DNA from: Rhodobacter sp.
GTDB taxonomy: Bacteria > Pseudomonadota > Alphaproteobacteria > Rhodobacterales > Rhodobacteraceae
Assembly (NCBI GenBank): GCA_030065095.1
Contig: JASJDP010000008.1
Coordinates: 124,001-188,000 of the forward strand
Length of the DNA stretch: 64,000 nt
Direction: 5' to 3'
The translations under genes were made by a program, and so were the position numbers. Positions 54,984-63,961 of this stretch are shown in pieces (positions within the stretch are counted from its first letter, which is position 1; each line of letters opens with the position of its first letter). Below the pieces are notes generated by a model that ran no database searches, had not been told where the DNA came from, and saw only the letters and a list, made by a program, of their open reading frames with translations.

Positions 54984-55047
54984 CTTCCCGCCACGCAGGC
55001 CAGTTAATCCTTGCGAGTCGGAGGTTTCTTGTGGCCTAATTGACGGT

Positions 55048-55956
55048 ATGAGTGTCAGCGAAAGTTTACACACCCGCAGGTGGCCCGATCCGGCGGCAGC
55101 GCTGGAGCTGATCAAGCCCATCACCTGGTTTCCGCCGATGTGGGCCTATCTTTGCGGGGTGGTGTCGGCCGGTGTCGCGCCGTGGCCGCATTGGGGCCTT
55201 GTGGCGGTCGGCGTGATCCTTGCCGGCCCGGTGGTCTGCGGCATGAGCCAGGCCGCCAACGACTGGTGCGACCGCCGTGTCGACGCCATCAACGAGCCGT
55301 ACCGCCCGATCCCGTCAGGCCGTATTCCCGGCCGTTGGGGGCTTTGGATCGCGCTGGCCATGACGGCACTGTCCCTGGCGCTCGGCTGGACGCTGGGCCC
55401 CTGGGGGTTTGGCGCGACCGTCGTCGCGGTGCTGGCCGCCTGGGCCTATTCGGCCGAGCCGGTGCGGCTGAAGCGCTCGGGCTGGTGGGGGCCGGGCCTG
55501 GTCGGGCTCTGCTACGAGGGGTTGCCCTGGTTCACCGGCGCCGCGGTTCTGGCACAGGGCGCCCCGGCCTTTCCCGTGCTGGTCGTCGCCACGCTTTTTG
55601 CGCTTGGTGCCCATGGCATCATGACGTTGAACGATTTCAAGGCGCTTGAAGGCGACCGGCAGACCGGCGTCAACTCGCTTCCGGTCACGCTGGGCCCGGA
55701 GGTCGCCGCCAAGATCGCCTGCATCGGCATGGCCGTTCCGCAGGCTGTCGTTGTCGTGATGCTGTTTGTCTGGGGTCGACCGTGGCACGGGCTTGCCGTC
55801 GCCGCGGTATTGCTGGCGCAGTTCGCAGCAATGCGGGTGATGCTGCACGACCCCAGGGCCAAGGCGCCCTGGTACAATGGCACTGGTGTGGTCCTCTATG
55901 TCTCGGGCATGATGATCACGGCCTTCGCCATCCGCACATTGGAGATCGGACCATGA
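55048..55956 (+). CDS. bchG: Bacteriochlorophyll a synthase BchG
   Basis: 302-residue membrane prenyltransferase (UbiA family) attaching geranylgeranyl diphosphate to bacteriochlorophyllide a. The first Asp-rich motif is NDWCDRRVDAINEPYRPIPS (71-90); the second is LNDFKALEGDRQTGVNSLP. About eight membrane helices. The ATG has only a weak ribosome site; a GGAGG lies 25 nt upstream. A PpsR-type box overlaps codons 2-8. The stop is coupled to the next gene (ATGA). Confidence 0.95.
   Translation: MSVSESLHTRRWPDPAAALELIKPITWFPPMWAYLCGVVSAGVAPWPHWGLVAVGVILAGPVVCGMSQAANDWCDRRVDAINEPYRPIPSGRIPGRWGLWIALAMTALSLALGWTLGPWGFGATVVAVLAAWAYSAEPVRLKRSGWWGPGLVGLCYEGLPWFTGAAVLAQGAPAFPVLVVATLFALGAHGIMTLNDFKALEGDRQTGVNSLPVTLGPEVAAKIACIGMAVPQAVVVVMLFVWGRPWHGLAVAAVLLAQFAAMRVMLHDPRAKAPWYNGTGVVLYVSGMMITAFAIRTLEIGP
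55053..55070. promoter_or_regulatory. PpsR/CrtJ-type operator 5 (inside the start of bchG)
   Basis: TGT-N12-ACA beginning 5 nt into the bchG coding sequence; 69 bp separate it from operator 4, a spacing that could allow looping. Confidence 0.5.
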
Positions 55957-57239
55957 CACTCAGCTGGCTGCAGATCGTCCGCCTTGGCCTTGTGCAGATG
56001 TGCCTAGGGGCCATCGTCGTGCTGACCACCTCCACGCTGAACCGCCTGATGGTCGTCGAACTCAGCCTGCCCGCCGTGCTGCCCGGCCTGCTTGTCGCCC
56101 TGCACTACGGCATTCAGATCACGCGGCCAAACTGGGGATTTCTCAGCGATACCGGCGGCCACCGCACGCGCTGGATCGTCGGCGGCATGCTGGTGCTGGC
56201 CTTCGGCGGCCTCGGCGCGGCCTTTGGCGTGCTTGTCCTCGAGGCCAGTTTCACGCTTGGCCTCGCCGTTTCGATCCTCGCATACGCGCTGATCGGCCTT
56301 GGTGTCGGCGCCTCGGGGACCTCGCTTCTGGCGCTGCTCGCCACGGCCACCGCGCCACGCCGCCGCGCCGCCGCCGCCACCATCACATGGCTGATGATGA
56401 TCGCCGGCATCGCTGTCACTGCCGCCACGGTCGGCGCCTTCCTCGATCCCTACACCCCGGCGCTGCTGATCAAGATCGTCGCGATCGTCGCCGGCAGTGC
56501 GGTGATGCTGACGCTGCTGGCCGTCTGGGGGATCGAGGCCCGTGTCATCGCCCGGGCAGAGCCCGACGCGATGCCGTTCCTCGAGGGCATGAAGGAAATC
56601 TGGGCCGAGCGCCGCGCCCGTCATTTCACGATCTTCGTCTTCCTCAGCATGACCGCCTATTTCATGCAGGAGCTGATCCTGGAACCTTACGCCGGCCTCG
56701 TCTTCGCCTTTACGCCCGGCCAGTCGACCTCGCTGAGCGGCGCGCAGAACGGAGGCGTTTTCATCGGAATGCTGACCGTGGGACTGATGGCCACGGGCCT
56801 GCGTATCGGATCCTTGCGCAGCTGGGTGGTCGCGGGCTGCCTCGGATCGGCCGCTGCCCTTGCGATCATTGCCATTGCCGGACAAATCGCGGAGACCGTG
56901 CCTTTGGCACCGGCGGTTGTGTTGCTGGGTGTCTTCAACGGCATGTTCGCCGTCGCCGCGATCGGCGCGATGATGGCGCTGGCGGGTCAGGGCCGCGGCC
57001 AGCGCGAGGGAACCCGCATGGGGCTCTGGGGCGCAGCCCAGGCCATCGCTGCCGGCTTCGGCGGCCTTCTGGGCGCCGCGGCCGTCGACACGATGCGCGC
57101 GCTGACCGACGCGGCCAGCGCCTTTGGCACCGTGTTCCTGTTCGAGGCGCTGTTGTTTCTTGCGGCGGCTTTCATGGCCTTCCGCATCATCGAGGGTCGT
57201 GCCCCTCGCCCTAACCCACATCTGGTTCCGGGAGAATGA
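55953..57239 (+). CDS. PucC-family membrane protein (orf428/'bch2')
   Basis: 428 residues, exactly the length of the Rhodobacter orf428 product found between bchG and bchP. Twelve-helix BCH/PucC-type major-facilitator fold; conserved start LGLVQMCLGAIVVLTTSTLN and central AYFMQELILEPYAGLVFAF, parallel to LhaA. Annotated in some genomes as a 44.5-kDa bacteriochlorophyll synthase chain, but the fold is that of a transporter-like assembly factor. Start overlaps bchG; stop overlaps bchP (ATGA). Confidence 0.9.
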   Translation: MTLSWLQIVRLGLVQMCLGAIVVLTTSTLNRLMVVELSLPAVLPGLLVALHYGIQITRPNWGFLSDTGGHRTRWIVGGMLVLAFGGLGAAFGVLVLEASFTLGLAVSILAYALIGLGVGASGTSLLALLATATAPRRRAAAATITWLMMIAGIAVTAATVGAFLDPYTPALLIKIVAIVAGSAVMLTLLAVWGIEARVIARAEPDAMPFLEGMKEIWAERRARHFTIFVFLSMTAYFMQELILEPYAGLVFAFTPGQSTSLSGAQNGGVFIGMLTVGLMATGLRIGSLRSWVVAGCLGSAAALAIIAIAGQIAETVPLAPAVVLLGVFNGMFAVAAIGAMMALAGQGRGQREGTRMGLWGAAQAIAAGFGGLLGAAAVDTMRALTDAASAFGTVFLFEALLFLAAAFMAFRIIEGRAPRPNPHLVPGE

Positions 57240-58423
57240 CGATGATCTATGACGTTGTTGTTGTCGGCGGCGGCCCCTCGGGCGCGACCGCGGCCGAGGA
57301 TCTGGCGCGGGCCGGCAAGACGGTTGCGATGATCGACCGCGCCGGCCGGATCAAACCCTGCGGCGGCGCCATCCCGCCCCGGCTGATCGCCGATTTCGAT
57401 ATACCTGACGCCCAGCTGGTGGCCCGGATCACCACCGCGCGGATGATCTCGCCGACCCAGCGCGCCGTGGATATTCCGATCGAAAACGGGTTCGTGGGCA
57501 TGGTCGACCGCGAGCATTTCGACGAATTCCTGCGGCAGCGCGCCGTCGGGGCCGGAGCGCACCGCAATACCGGCACCTTCCAAAAGATCGAGCGTGACGG
57601 TGAGGCGACCTTTGTCGTCTTCCGCGACAAGATCAGCGGAAACCAGGTCCGGCTGCAGACCAGATATGTGATCGGTGCCGATGGCGCGAGGTCCGACGTG
57701 GCCCGCCAGGAGGTGCCCGGCGGCGACGCCATTCCCTATGTCATCGCCTATCATGAAATCATCGAGGCGCCCGGTCCGGCCGGCAGTTACGACCCAAATC
57801 GGTGCGACGTGATCTATGACGGCAAGATCAGCCCGGATTTCTATGGCTGGGTCTTTCCGCACGGGTCCCAGGCCAGCGTCGGCATGGGCACCGGTGTCGA
57901 CGGCGTCGACCTCAAGAAGGCAACGGCGGATCTGCGCGCCGCGTCCGGACTTGCCGATTGTGCGACGATCCGCAAGGAAGGCGCGCCGATCCCGCTGCAG
58001 CCACTTGCCAAGTGGGACAACGGCCGCGACGTGGTGCTGGCCGGGGACGCCGCAGGCGTGGTCGCCCCTTCTTCCGGCGAAGGGATTTACTATGCCATGA
58101 TGGGCGGCCGCGTGGCGGCCAACGCCGCGATCTCGGCCCTGGCGACGGGCCGCGCCGGGGACTTGGCGCTTGCGCGCAAGGCCTTCATGAAAGAACACAA
58201 GATGGTGTTCAAGGTTCTGCGCTCGATGCAGGACGCCTACTACAAATCCGACGAACGGCGCGAACGCTTTGTCAGCCTGTGTCATGATGTCGACGTGCAA
58301 CGGCTGACCTTCGAGGCCTATATGAACAAAAAACTCGTCAAGGCCCGGCCCATGGCACATCTGAAAATCGGCCTGAAGAATCTCGCCCATCTGACCCGGC
58401 TGGTGCCGCCAACCTACGCATGA
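57236..58423 (+). CDS. bchP: Geranylgeranyl bacteriochlorophyll reductase BchP
   Basis: 395-residue flavoprotein reducing the geranylgeranyl tail to phytyl. FAD site YDVVVVGGGPSGATAAEDLA near the N-terminus, PCGGAIPPRL motif, and the second FAD-binding element VVLAGDAAGVVAPSSGEGIY. Two possible starts (ATG ACG ATG). Overlaps orf428 and idi by 4 nt each, so bchG-orf428-bchP-idi is one coupled unit. Confidence 0.96.
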   Translation: MTMIYDVVVVGGGPSGATAAEDLARAGKTVAMIDRAGRIKPCGGAIPPRLIADFDIPDAQLVARITTARMISPTQRAVDIPIENGFVGMVDREHFDEFLRQRAVGAGAHRNTGTFQKIERDGEATFVVFRDKISGNQVRLQTRYVIGADGARSDVARQEVPGGDAIPYVIAYHEIIEAPGPAGSYDPNRCDVIYDGKISPDFYGWVFPHGSQASVGMGTGVDGVDLKKATADLRAASGLADCATIRKEGAPIPLQPLAKWDNGRDVVLAGDAAGVVAPSSGEGIYYAMMGGRVAANAAISALATGRAGDLALARKAFMKEHKMVFKVLRSMQDAYYKSDERRERFVSLCHDVDVQRLTFEAYMNKKLVKARPMAHLKIGLKNLAHLTRLVPPTYA

Positions 58424-58950
58424 CGGACATGATCCCGGCCTGGGTGAACGGCACATTGACTCCGGTGGAAAAGCTCGAGGTTCACCAGCGCGGCCTGAAG
58501 CACAAGGCGGTTTCGGTCTTTGTGATGGATGGCGAACGGGTGCTGATCCAGCAACGCGCGCTGACAAAATACCACACGCCGGGGCTGTGGGCGAATACCT
58601 GCTGCACCCATCCATACTGGGCCGAGGCCTCTGCCGATTGCGCCCTTCGCCGGCTGGACCAGGAATTGGGCATCACAGGCCTTTTTCCTTCGCATCGCGA
58701 CCGCGTCGAATACCGGGCGGATGTGGGAAACGGCCTGACCGAGCACGAGGTCGTTGATATCTTCGTCGCCGAGGCCACGCCGACATTGAACGTCACCCCG
58801 AACCCCGACGAGGTCGCCGACACACGCTGGGTCGATCTCTACGATCTTGCGGCCGAGGTGGCCCGCTGGCCGGATCGCTTCACCCCCTGGCTGCGCATCT
58901 ATCTCGACAAGCACAAGGACCGGATCTTCGGCGCCCTTGTCCGCGCTTGA
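58420..58950 (+). CDS. idi: Isopentenyl-diphosphate delta-isomerase (type I)
   Basis: 176-residue Nudix-fold enzyme interconverting IPP and DMAPP. Catalytic cysteine in WANTCCTHPYW (C61/C62) and the Glu-bearing Nudix-like region (LRRLDQELGI, YRADVGNGLTEHEVVDIF). It supplies precursors for carotenoids and the bacteriochlorophyll tail. Start overlaps bchP stop. Followed by repeat copy C. Confidence 0.96.
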   Translation: MTDMIPAWVNGTLTPVEKLEVHQRGLKHKAVSVFVMDGERVLIQQRALTKYHTPGLWANTCCTHPYWAEASADCALRRLDQELGITGLFPSHRDRVEYRADVGNGLTEHEVVDIFVAEATPTLNVTPNPDEVADTRWVDLYDLAAEVARWPDRFTPWLRIYLDKHKDRIFGALVRA

Positions 58951-59076
58951 CGGCCTGCGGCACATGTCGCCAGCGCCGACGCGCCGTGAGGGTGATCCGC
59001 GGAAACGAAATCCGGACCTCTGTACTACGGATGGGTGGCGTCGGGAGCTGTGAGATTTCCCCGGATTGCTCGGTTC

Positions 59077-59318
59077 GTTTTGGCCTGAACCGGACGTTCG
59101 TGACCCGTCTTCTGGCGCGGAATCAAGGCCGAAGGCCGCCGCGCCATCGCCGACCCGCCCCGGAGGGGAGGCGATTTGCTGACGGCGCGCATCGAATTGA
59201 TCTCGTTCGGACTTTGCTGGGATAAAACGAGCCGTTCAAGGGTTCGGGCCGCCTCCCCGCGGGTCGGCGATGGTGCGGCTTCGCGCTCAATGGGCAACGT
59301 CCGCACCAGACCAAAACC
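59077..59318 (+). repeat. MITE-like palindromic intergenic repeat, copy C
   Basis: Best-preserved copy. Terminal inverted repeats: TTTTGGCCTG...CGGACGTTCG at the left, complement near 59296-59318 (ACCAGACCAAAACCGG). Internal hairpin GGCGCGG/CCGCGCC, long inner inverted repeat (CATCGCCGACCCGCCCC with GGGTCGGCGATGG) and a central CTGGGATAA box flanked by CTCGTT/AACGAG. It fills the idi-dxs gap. Confidence 0.85.
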
Positions 59319-59356
59319 GGTCGAGCCCGGTTACCCGCAACTCCAGCGCCCTGAGC

Positions 59357-61279
59357 CTAAGCCCTTGCCGCGCCGAAATCCGCCGTCACAGCCCCCAGTG
59401 CCTCGAACGCCGTTCGGGCGATATCCGCCGCTGCAAGCCCCGCGGCCGCATACATCGCCGCCGGCGAGTCCTGGTCGATGAACCGGTCGGGCAATGTCAT
59501 CGTGCGGATCTTCAAGCCCCGGTCCAGGGCCCCGGCCCCGGCCAGATACTGCAGGACATGCGCACCGAACCCACCGGCGGCGCCCTGTTCGACGGTGATC
59601 AGCACCTCGTGATGGCGTGCCAATTGGCGGATCAGGCCGGTATCCAGCGGTTTGGCGAACCGGGCGTCGGCCACCGTCGTGGAGATCCCCTGTGCCTGCA
59701 GGTCCTCCGCCGCGGCCAGGGTTTCGGCCAGATGCGCACCGAACGACAACAGGGCGACGCCGGATCCTTCGCGCACGATCCGGCCCTTGCCGATCTCCAG
59801 CAGCTCGCCACGTTCGGGCATGTCGACGCCGACGCCCTCGCCCCGCGGATAGCGGAACGCGATCGGGCCGTCGTCATAGGCGGCCGAGGTCGCAACCATA
59901 TGCACCAGTTCCGCCTCGTCCCCGGCGGCCATCACCACAAAGCCGGGCAGGTTCGACAGATAGGAGATATCGAAGGCCCCGGCATGCGTCGCGCCGTCGG
60001 CCCCCACCAGCCCGGCGCGGTCGATGGCGAACCGGACCGGCAGACCTTGCAAGGCGACGTCATGCACGACCTGGTCATATCCGCGCTGAAGGAAGGTCGA
60101 ATAAATCGCACAGAACGGTTTCAGCCCCGAGGCCGCCATCCCGGCTGCAAAGGTCACCCCGTGCTGCTCGGCGATGCCGACATCGAACACCCGGGCCGGG
60201 AACCGGTCGGCCATGATGTTCACGCCGGTGCCGGACGGCATCGCCGCCGTCACCGCCACGATCTTGGGATCGCGTTCCGCCTCGGCGGTCAGGGCGTTGC
60301 CGAACACCTTCGTGTACGCGGGCGCGTTCGCCTTCGCTTTCGTCTGCGTGCCGGATACGACATCGAATTTCGACACGCCGTGGTATTTGTCGGCAGAGTT
60401 CTCGGCAGGTGCATAGCCCTTGCCCTTGACCGTGCAGACATGGATCAACACCGGTCCCGTCGCCCGCGCCCGCGCCGCGCGCAGCACCGGCAGCAACTGG
60501 CTCATGTCGTGCCCGTCAATCGGGCCGATGTAGGAAAACCCGAGTTCCTCGAACAACGTCCCTTGCCCGCCCGGCATGCCTGTCACCAGTTGCCGCGCCC
60601 GCCGGGCGCCTTCCCGGAACGGGCCGGGCAGCACCGCTTCGAACCCCTCCGCCATCTTCTCGAACGCCGCCGCCGGTGGGCTGGAGTAAAGACCGGACAG
60701 GTAGGTCGACATCGCGCCAACCGGCGGCGCGATCGACATCTCGTTGTCGTTCAGGATCACGAACAGCCGCCGCCCTTCGTGGCCCGCGTTGTTCATGGCC
60801 TCATAGGCCATGCCGGCGCTGATCGACCCGTCGCCGATCACGGCGATCGCATCGCCCGTGGCCTGTCCCATGTCGCGCCCCACGGTAAAGCCGAGGGCCG
60901 CCGAGATCGACGTCGACGAATGCGCCGCGCCGAACGGATCGAATTCGCTTTCGGCCCGCTTGGTGAACCCGCTGAGGCCCCCGCCCTGGCGCAGTGTCCG
61001 GATGCGGTCGCGCCGTCCCGTCAAAATCTTGTGCGGATAGCATTGATGGCCCACGTCCCAGACAAGCTTGTCGAAGGGCGTGTTGAACACGGCATGGATC
61101 GCCACGCTCAGTTCCACCACGCCCAGCGACGAGCCCAGATGCCCGCCGGTTTCGCTGACGGCAGAGATCAGCTCGGCTCGCAATTCGTCGGAAAGCTTTG
61201 CCAGATCGCGGTCGTTCAGCGCTTTCAGATCGGCCGGTCCGGCGACGCGGTCCAGGGTCGGTGTCATTGGGCGGGACAT
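59357..61279 (-). CDS. dxs: 1-deoxy-D-xylulose-5-phosphate synthase
   Basis: 640-residue thiamine-diphosphate enzyme, first step of the MEP isoprenoid pathway. TPP motif [14 protein letters not shown] (148-161), histidine-rich VGHQCYPHK and the transketolase central/C-terminal domains ending near TADFGAARA. Start ATG follows GGGAGG and lies 32 nt beyond the puf terminator hairpin, so part of its expression may come by read-through from puf, as in Rhodobacter. Convergent with idi. Confidence 0.96.
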   Translation of the reverse strand: MSRPMTPTLDRVAGPADLKALNDRDLAKLSDELRAELISAVSETGGHLGSSLGVVELSVAIHAVFNTPFDKLVWDVGHQCYPHKILTGRRDRIRTLRQGGGLSGFTKRAESEFDPFGAAHSSTSISAALGFTVGRDMGQATGDAIAVIGDGSISAGMAYEAMNNAGHEGRRLFVILNDNEMSIAPPVGAMSTYLSGLYSSPPAAAFEKMAEGFEAVLPGPFREGARRARQLVTGMPGGQGTLFEELGFSYIGPIDGHDMSQLLPVLRAARARATGPVLIHVCTVKGKGYAPAENSADKYHGVSKFDVVSGTQTKAKANAPAYTKVFGNALTAEAERDPKIVAVTAAMPSGTGVNIMADRFPARVFDVGIAEQHGVTFAAGMAASGLKPFCAIYSTFLQRGYDQVVHDVALQGLPVRFAIDRAGLVGADGATHAGAFDISYLSNLPGFVVMAAGDEAELVHMVATSAAYDDGPIAFRYPRGEGVGVDMPERGELLEIGKGRIVREGSGVALLSFGAHLAETLAAAEDLQAQGISTTVADARFAKPLDTGLIRQLARHHEVLITVEQGAAGGFGAHVLQYLAGAGALDRGLKIRTMTLPDRFIDQDSPAAMYAAAGLAAADIARTAFEALGAVTADFGAARA

Positions 61280-61310
61280 TTGGTAGCCTCCCGTGCTATG
61301 ATCTAAAAGA

Positions 61311-61342
61311 GCACCGCCAGGGGCCAAAGCCCGAGGCGGTGC
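61311..61342 (-). terminator. Terminator-like hairpin at the end of the puf operon
   Basis: Stem GCACCGCC/GGCGGTGC with an inner GGGC/GCCC stem, followed on the minus strand by TCTTTTAG. Last of a series of six hairpins after pufX. Confidence 0.75.
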
Positions 61343-61449
61343 CAGTTTCCTGTAGCCAACAGGAAGGGAACCGGGGTGTGGAGACCCCGATGTCCGGGCC
61401 CGCGAGGGGCCCGAACGCTTGTCGAGACAAGGCGATGGGGCGCATCGCC
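61343..61449 (-). ncRNA. Tandem hairpin array in the pufX 3' untranslated region (possible PcrX-like RNA)
   Basis: Five perfect hairpins follow one another, ahead of the terminator hairpin: GGCGATG/CATCGCC (61431-61449), CTTGT/ACAAG (61418-61431), CGGGCCC/GGGCCCG (61395-61413), CGGGGT/ACCCCG (61372-61389) and TTCCTGT/ACAGGAA (61347-61365). In Rhodobacter sphaeroides the small RNA PcrX is processed from this same position (pufX 3' UTR). I infer equivalence from location and structure, not sequence match. Confidence 0.45.
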
Positions 61450-61455
61450 ACCGCC

Positions 61456-61698
61456 TCAGATCAGGTGTGTCTTGGATGCTGCGGGTGCCTCGTAAAACAC
61501 CTGCGGCATCGGCTCGGGCGCCTCCTTGCTGTCCGCCGGCAGCAATTCGCCAACCGAATAGATGATCAGCAGGATGGCGATCAGCCCGAACACCACAAGT
61601 GCTGCATAGACGGCTCCCATCGCCATGTGCCGGAAGATCCAGCCGTAAAGCGAAGGCTTCGGACCATCGTGTTCGAGATACCACTCTCTGTTCGACAT
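61456..61698 (-). CDS. pufX: Divergent PufX, LH1-reaction-centre core polypeptide
   Basis: 80 residues with a single membrane helix (about 26-48) and a C-terminal [14 protein letters not shown] that lines up with GRMLPIQENQAPAP of Rhodobacter sphaeroides PufX. Position directly after pufM and before dxs is exactly that of pufX. It probably leaves a gap in the LH1 ring for quinone exchange. The helix has G28xxxA32 rather than the GxxxG of Rhodobacter sphaeroides. No pufC follows. Confidence 0.85.
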   Translation of the reverse strand: MSNREWYLEHDGPKPSLYGWIFRHMAMGAVYAALVVFGLIAILLIIYSVGELLPADSKEAPEPMPQVFYEAPAASKTHLI

Positions 61699-61711
61699 CT
61701 CTCGGCCCTCC

Positions 61712-62638
61712 CTATTGATCGAGCGGCGCGTAGCCGTGCTCTTGCGCCCAGACGTACCAGTTATCCACGACCGTGCCGGTCAGCAGGATGCCGATCCCGC
61801 CCGTCAGCGTGCAGAGAACCGCGAACCACCAGGCCCAGCGATGGATGCCTTCCATCGTCGCGTTGAACCCCATGGTCCAGCGCCAGAACAGCGCCGCGCG
61901 TTCCGACGCCGTGCCGCGGTCGACGATCTGCTCGATCTCGCGGTCGCCGCCAAAGCGGGAAACGGCCAGGATCGTTGCGCCATGCATGGCGAACAGCAGG
62001 GCCGAACCGTAAAGGAACGCGATCGAAAGCGCGTGGAACGGATTGTAGAACAGGTTCCCGTAGGTGATCGAGAACAGGTTCGTCCAGTCGAGATGGGTGA
62101 AGATGCCGTAGGGAACGGCCTCCGACCACGACCCCATCAGGATCGGGCGGATGAGGCCCAGAACAAGGAACAGCCAGATCGCGCTGGCAAAGGCGTAGGC
62201 CACGTGCTTGCCCATCTTCTGCTGTTCCGCCAGCGTCCACGCCCGCAGCCACCAGGCACAGACCGAAATCAGCAGAAAGAACGAAGCGATCAGGTAATAG
62301 CCGCCTTCGGCCAGCGGCGGAAAGCTCAACCCGTATTCCGGCGACGGCGGATCGAGCGACAGGTAGAACAGGTCGCGCAGGAAGACGCCCGGGTTGTACC
62401 CCGCCTGTCCCCAGAACCACATACCCACCATGACGAACCAGATCAGCCCGGCCGCCAGGCCCACCATCCCGAAAACGCCCAGATAGAACGGCCCCAGCTG
62501 CGCATTGCCCAACCAGCCGAAGAGGGAGGAAAAGCGCGCACTCTTGGACCGTTCGCGCAGATCGGCGTCTTCGACCATGCCCATCTCGGGCGGGCCCTGG
62601 ACTTGGACCTGGGTAAAGATGTTCTGATAGTTAGCCAT
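61712..62638 (-). CDS. pufM: Photosynthetic reaction centre M subunit
   Basis: 308 residues, five membrane helices. Start [20 protein letters not shown] is typical, with GGGAGG upstream. Ligand and pigment regions include the [20 protein letters not shown] helix with its His ligand and [15 protein letters not shown]. It binds part of the special pair, QA and the iron with PufL. Overlaps pufL by 8 nt. Confidence 0.98.
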   Translation of the reverse strand: MANYQNIFTQVQVQGPPEMGMVEDADLRERSKSARFSSLFGWLGNAQLGPFYLGVFGMVGLAAGLIWFVMVGMWFWGQAGYNPGVFLRDLFYLSLDPPSPEYGLSFPPLAEGGYYLIASFFLLISVCAWWLRAWTLAEQQKMGKHVAYAFASAIWLFLVLGLIRPILMGSWSEAVPYGIFTHLDWTNLFSITYGNLFYNPFHALSIAFLYGSALLFAMHGATILAVSRFGGDREIEQIVDRGTASERAALFWRWTMGFNATMEGIHRWAWWFAVLCTLTGGIGILLTGTVVDNWYVWAQEHGYAPLDQ

Positions 62639-63479
62639 TGACGCCTCCCTCAAGGTCGACCCACCAGGGCAGTTCGATGTACCAGTCCCACCAGGCCACC
62701 CATGCGTCGAACCAGACGGTGCCGGAAATCACGATACAGACCGCGCTCCAGAACGCTGCGTTGATCGCCAAGAGCAGCCCCAGACGGTGGATGCCGAGCG
62801 GTCCGATCGAATAGCCGATGAAATCGCGGAAGAACGTGTCTTCGTGATCCGGCGAGCGGACGCTTTCGCCCTTTTCGGGGTTCACCGCGCTCAGGATCAG
62901 CGAGCCGTGCAGCGCCAGCGCGAGACAGGTGGTGAAGAACAGGCTCACCGCCAGCATATGCGCCGGGTTGTAGTGGAAGTTGCCATAGGTATAGCCGGTA
63001 TTCGACACCCAATCGAGGTGGCTCCAGATCCCATAGGGAAAGCCATAGCCCCAGGCGCCCATCAGGACCGGGCGGATCACGACCAGCGTCGTATAGGCCA
63101 GGATCGCAAAGCCGAAGGCGATCGGCACATGCAGCCCCATGCCCAGCTTGCGTGCGATTTCCACCTCGCGCAGCGCCCAGCTGATAAACGCGCCATGGGC
63201 GCAGATCGTGATGATCTGCCAAAGCCCGCCCTTTTCGAGCGGCGCGGCGCCCAGCCCGTATTCCAGGTTGGGTGCCGGGATCGAGATCAGCCATGGATTC
63301 CAGACCCCCTGCAACACCGCGCCGTAAAAGATCAAAATCGTGCCCAGGGCGGCGAAAAAGATCGTCGTAACCCCGAAAAAGCCGACAAAAAACGGCCCGA
63401 CCCAGAAGTCGAACAGGTCTCCGCCGATCAGCGTGCCCCCCGGCACGCGATATTTACGTTCGAAGCTGAGCATTGCCAT
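62631..63479 (-). CDS. pufL: Photosynthetic reaction centre L subunit
   Basis: 282 residues, five helices. Starts [20 protein letters not shown] as in Rhodobacter. Special-pair and iron-ligand helices ([35 protein letters not shown]) are intact. It binds QB and half the special pair. Preceded by the stabilising hairpin in the pufA-pufL gap. Confidence 0.98.
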   Translation of the reverse strand: MAMLSFERKYRVPGGTLIGGDLFDFWVGPFFVGFFGVTTIFFAALGTILIFYGAVLQGVWNPWLISIPAPNLEYGLGAAPLEKGGLWQIITICAHGAFISWALREVEIARKLGMGLHVPIAFGFAILAYTTLVVIRPVLMGAWGYGFPYGIWSHLDWVSNTGYTYGNFHYNPAHMLAVSLFFTTCLALALHGSLILSAVNPEKGESVRSPDHEDTFFRDFIGYSIGPLGIHRLGLLLAINAAFWSAVCIVISGTVWFDAWVAWWDWYIELPWWVDLEGGVNG

Positions 63480-63548
63480 ACTTCACTCTCCGCTTGTGGC
63501 GGCCTCCGTCATCTGGCGGCGAAGCCGTCGTTCCTTATCCCGGTGGCC

Positions 63549-63572
63549 GCGGGCGGGATCGCGCCCGCCCGC
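63549..63572 (-). other. Intercistronic hairpin between pufA and pufL
   Basis: GCGGGCGGG/CCCGCCCGC, a perfect 9-bp GC-only stem with a 6-nt loop and no T-run. In Rhodobacter a stem-loop here protects the pufBA mRNA from 3' decay and gives the high LH1-to-reaction-centre ratio. Confidence 0.75.
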
Positions 63573-63633
63573 AGCGTTCTTTCATCGACGATTGGCTCGC
63601 GATGCCGACCCCATACGGGCCCGGCGAACGGCT

Positions 63634-63798
63634 TCAGCCGCCCGCCGCCTTCTGGGCGGCGATCTCGAACCAGTTGTAGTGGTCGGTGCTCAGCAGGACG
63701 AGATGGATCATCGCTGCCAGCAGGAAGAGGAAGACCCCCTGCGCCACGAAGACGCGACGCGGATCGAAGATCAGCCAAATCTTGTAGAATTGTGCCAT
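63634..63798 (-). CDS. pufA: Light-harvesting 1 alpha polypeptide
   Basis: 54 residues. Begins [20 protein letters not shown], the standard LH1-alpha N-terminus. Single membrane helix with the bacteriochlorophyll-binding H32 ([10 protein letters not shown]) and the following STDHYNWF segment. Follows pufB by 13 nt with GGGAG upstream. Confidence 0.97.
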   Translation of the reverse strand: MAQFYKIWLIFDPRRVFVAQGVFLFLLAAMIHLVLLSTDHYNWFEIAAQKAAGG

Positions 63799-63811
63799 GC
63801 TTCAATCTCCC

Positions 63812-63961
63812 TCAGAACCACGGACGCCAGATGAACGTCGCCAGATGAGCAACCACGGCGACGGCCACGAAAAGCCAGAGCCCGCTCATGTAGACGGCGT
63901 GCAGTTCCTGCGCCTGCTCGTCGGTTAGACCTGTAAAGGACAGGTCGGTTCTATCACTCAT
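63812..63961 (-). CDS. pufB: Light-harvesting 1 beta polypeptide
   Basis: 49 residues. [20 protein letters not shown] is the LH1-beta start, with H21 and the membrane helix carrying the bacteriochlorophyll ligand H39 ([14 protein letters not shown]). AAGGAG precedes the ATG. pufQ and bchZ would be expected just beyond the right edge. Confidence 0.97.
   Translation of the reverse strand: MSDRTDLSFTGLTDEQAQELHAVYMSGLWLFVAVAVVAHLATFIWRPWF

Noticed and set aside
55018-55043. Possible four-codon leader ORF (TTG TGG CCT AAT stop) with GGAGG before bchG
   Set aside because: Too short to judge; the GGAGG may simply be an old or spurious ribosome site. Noted only because the bchG start itself has a weak site.
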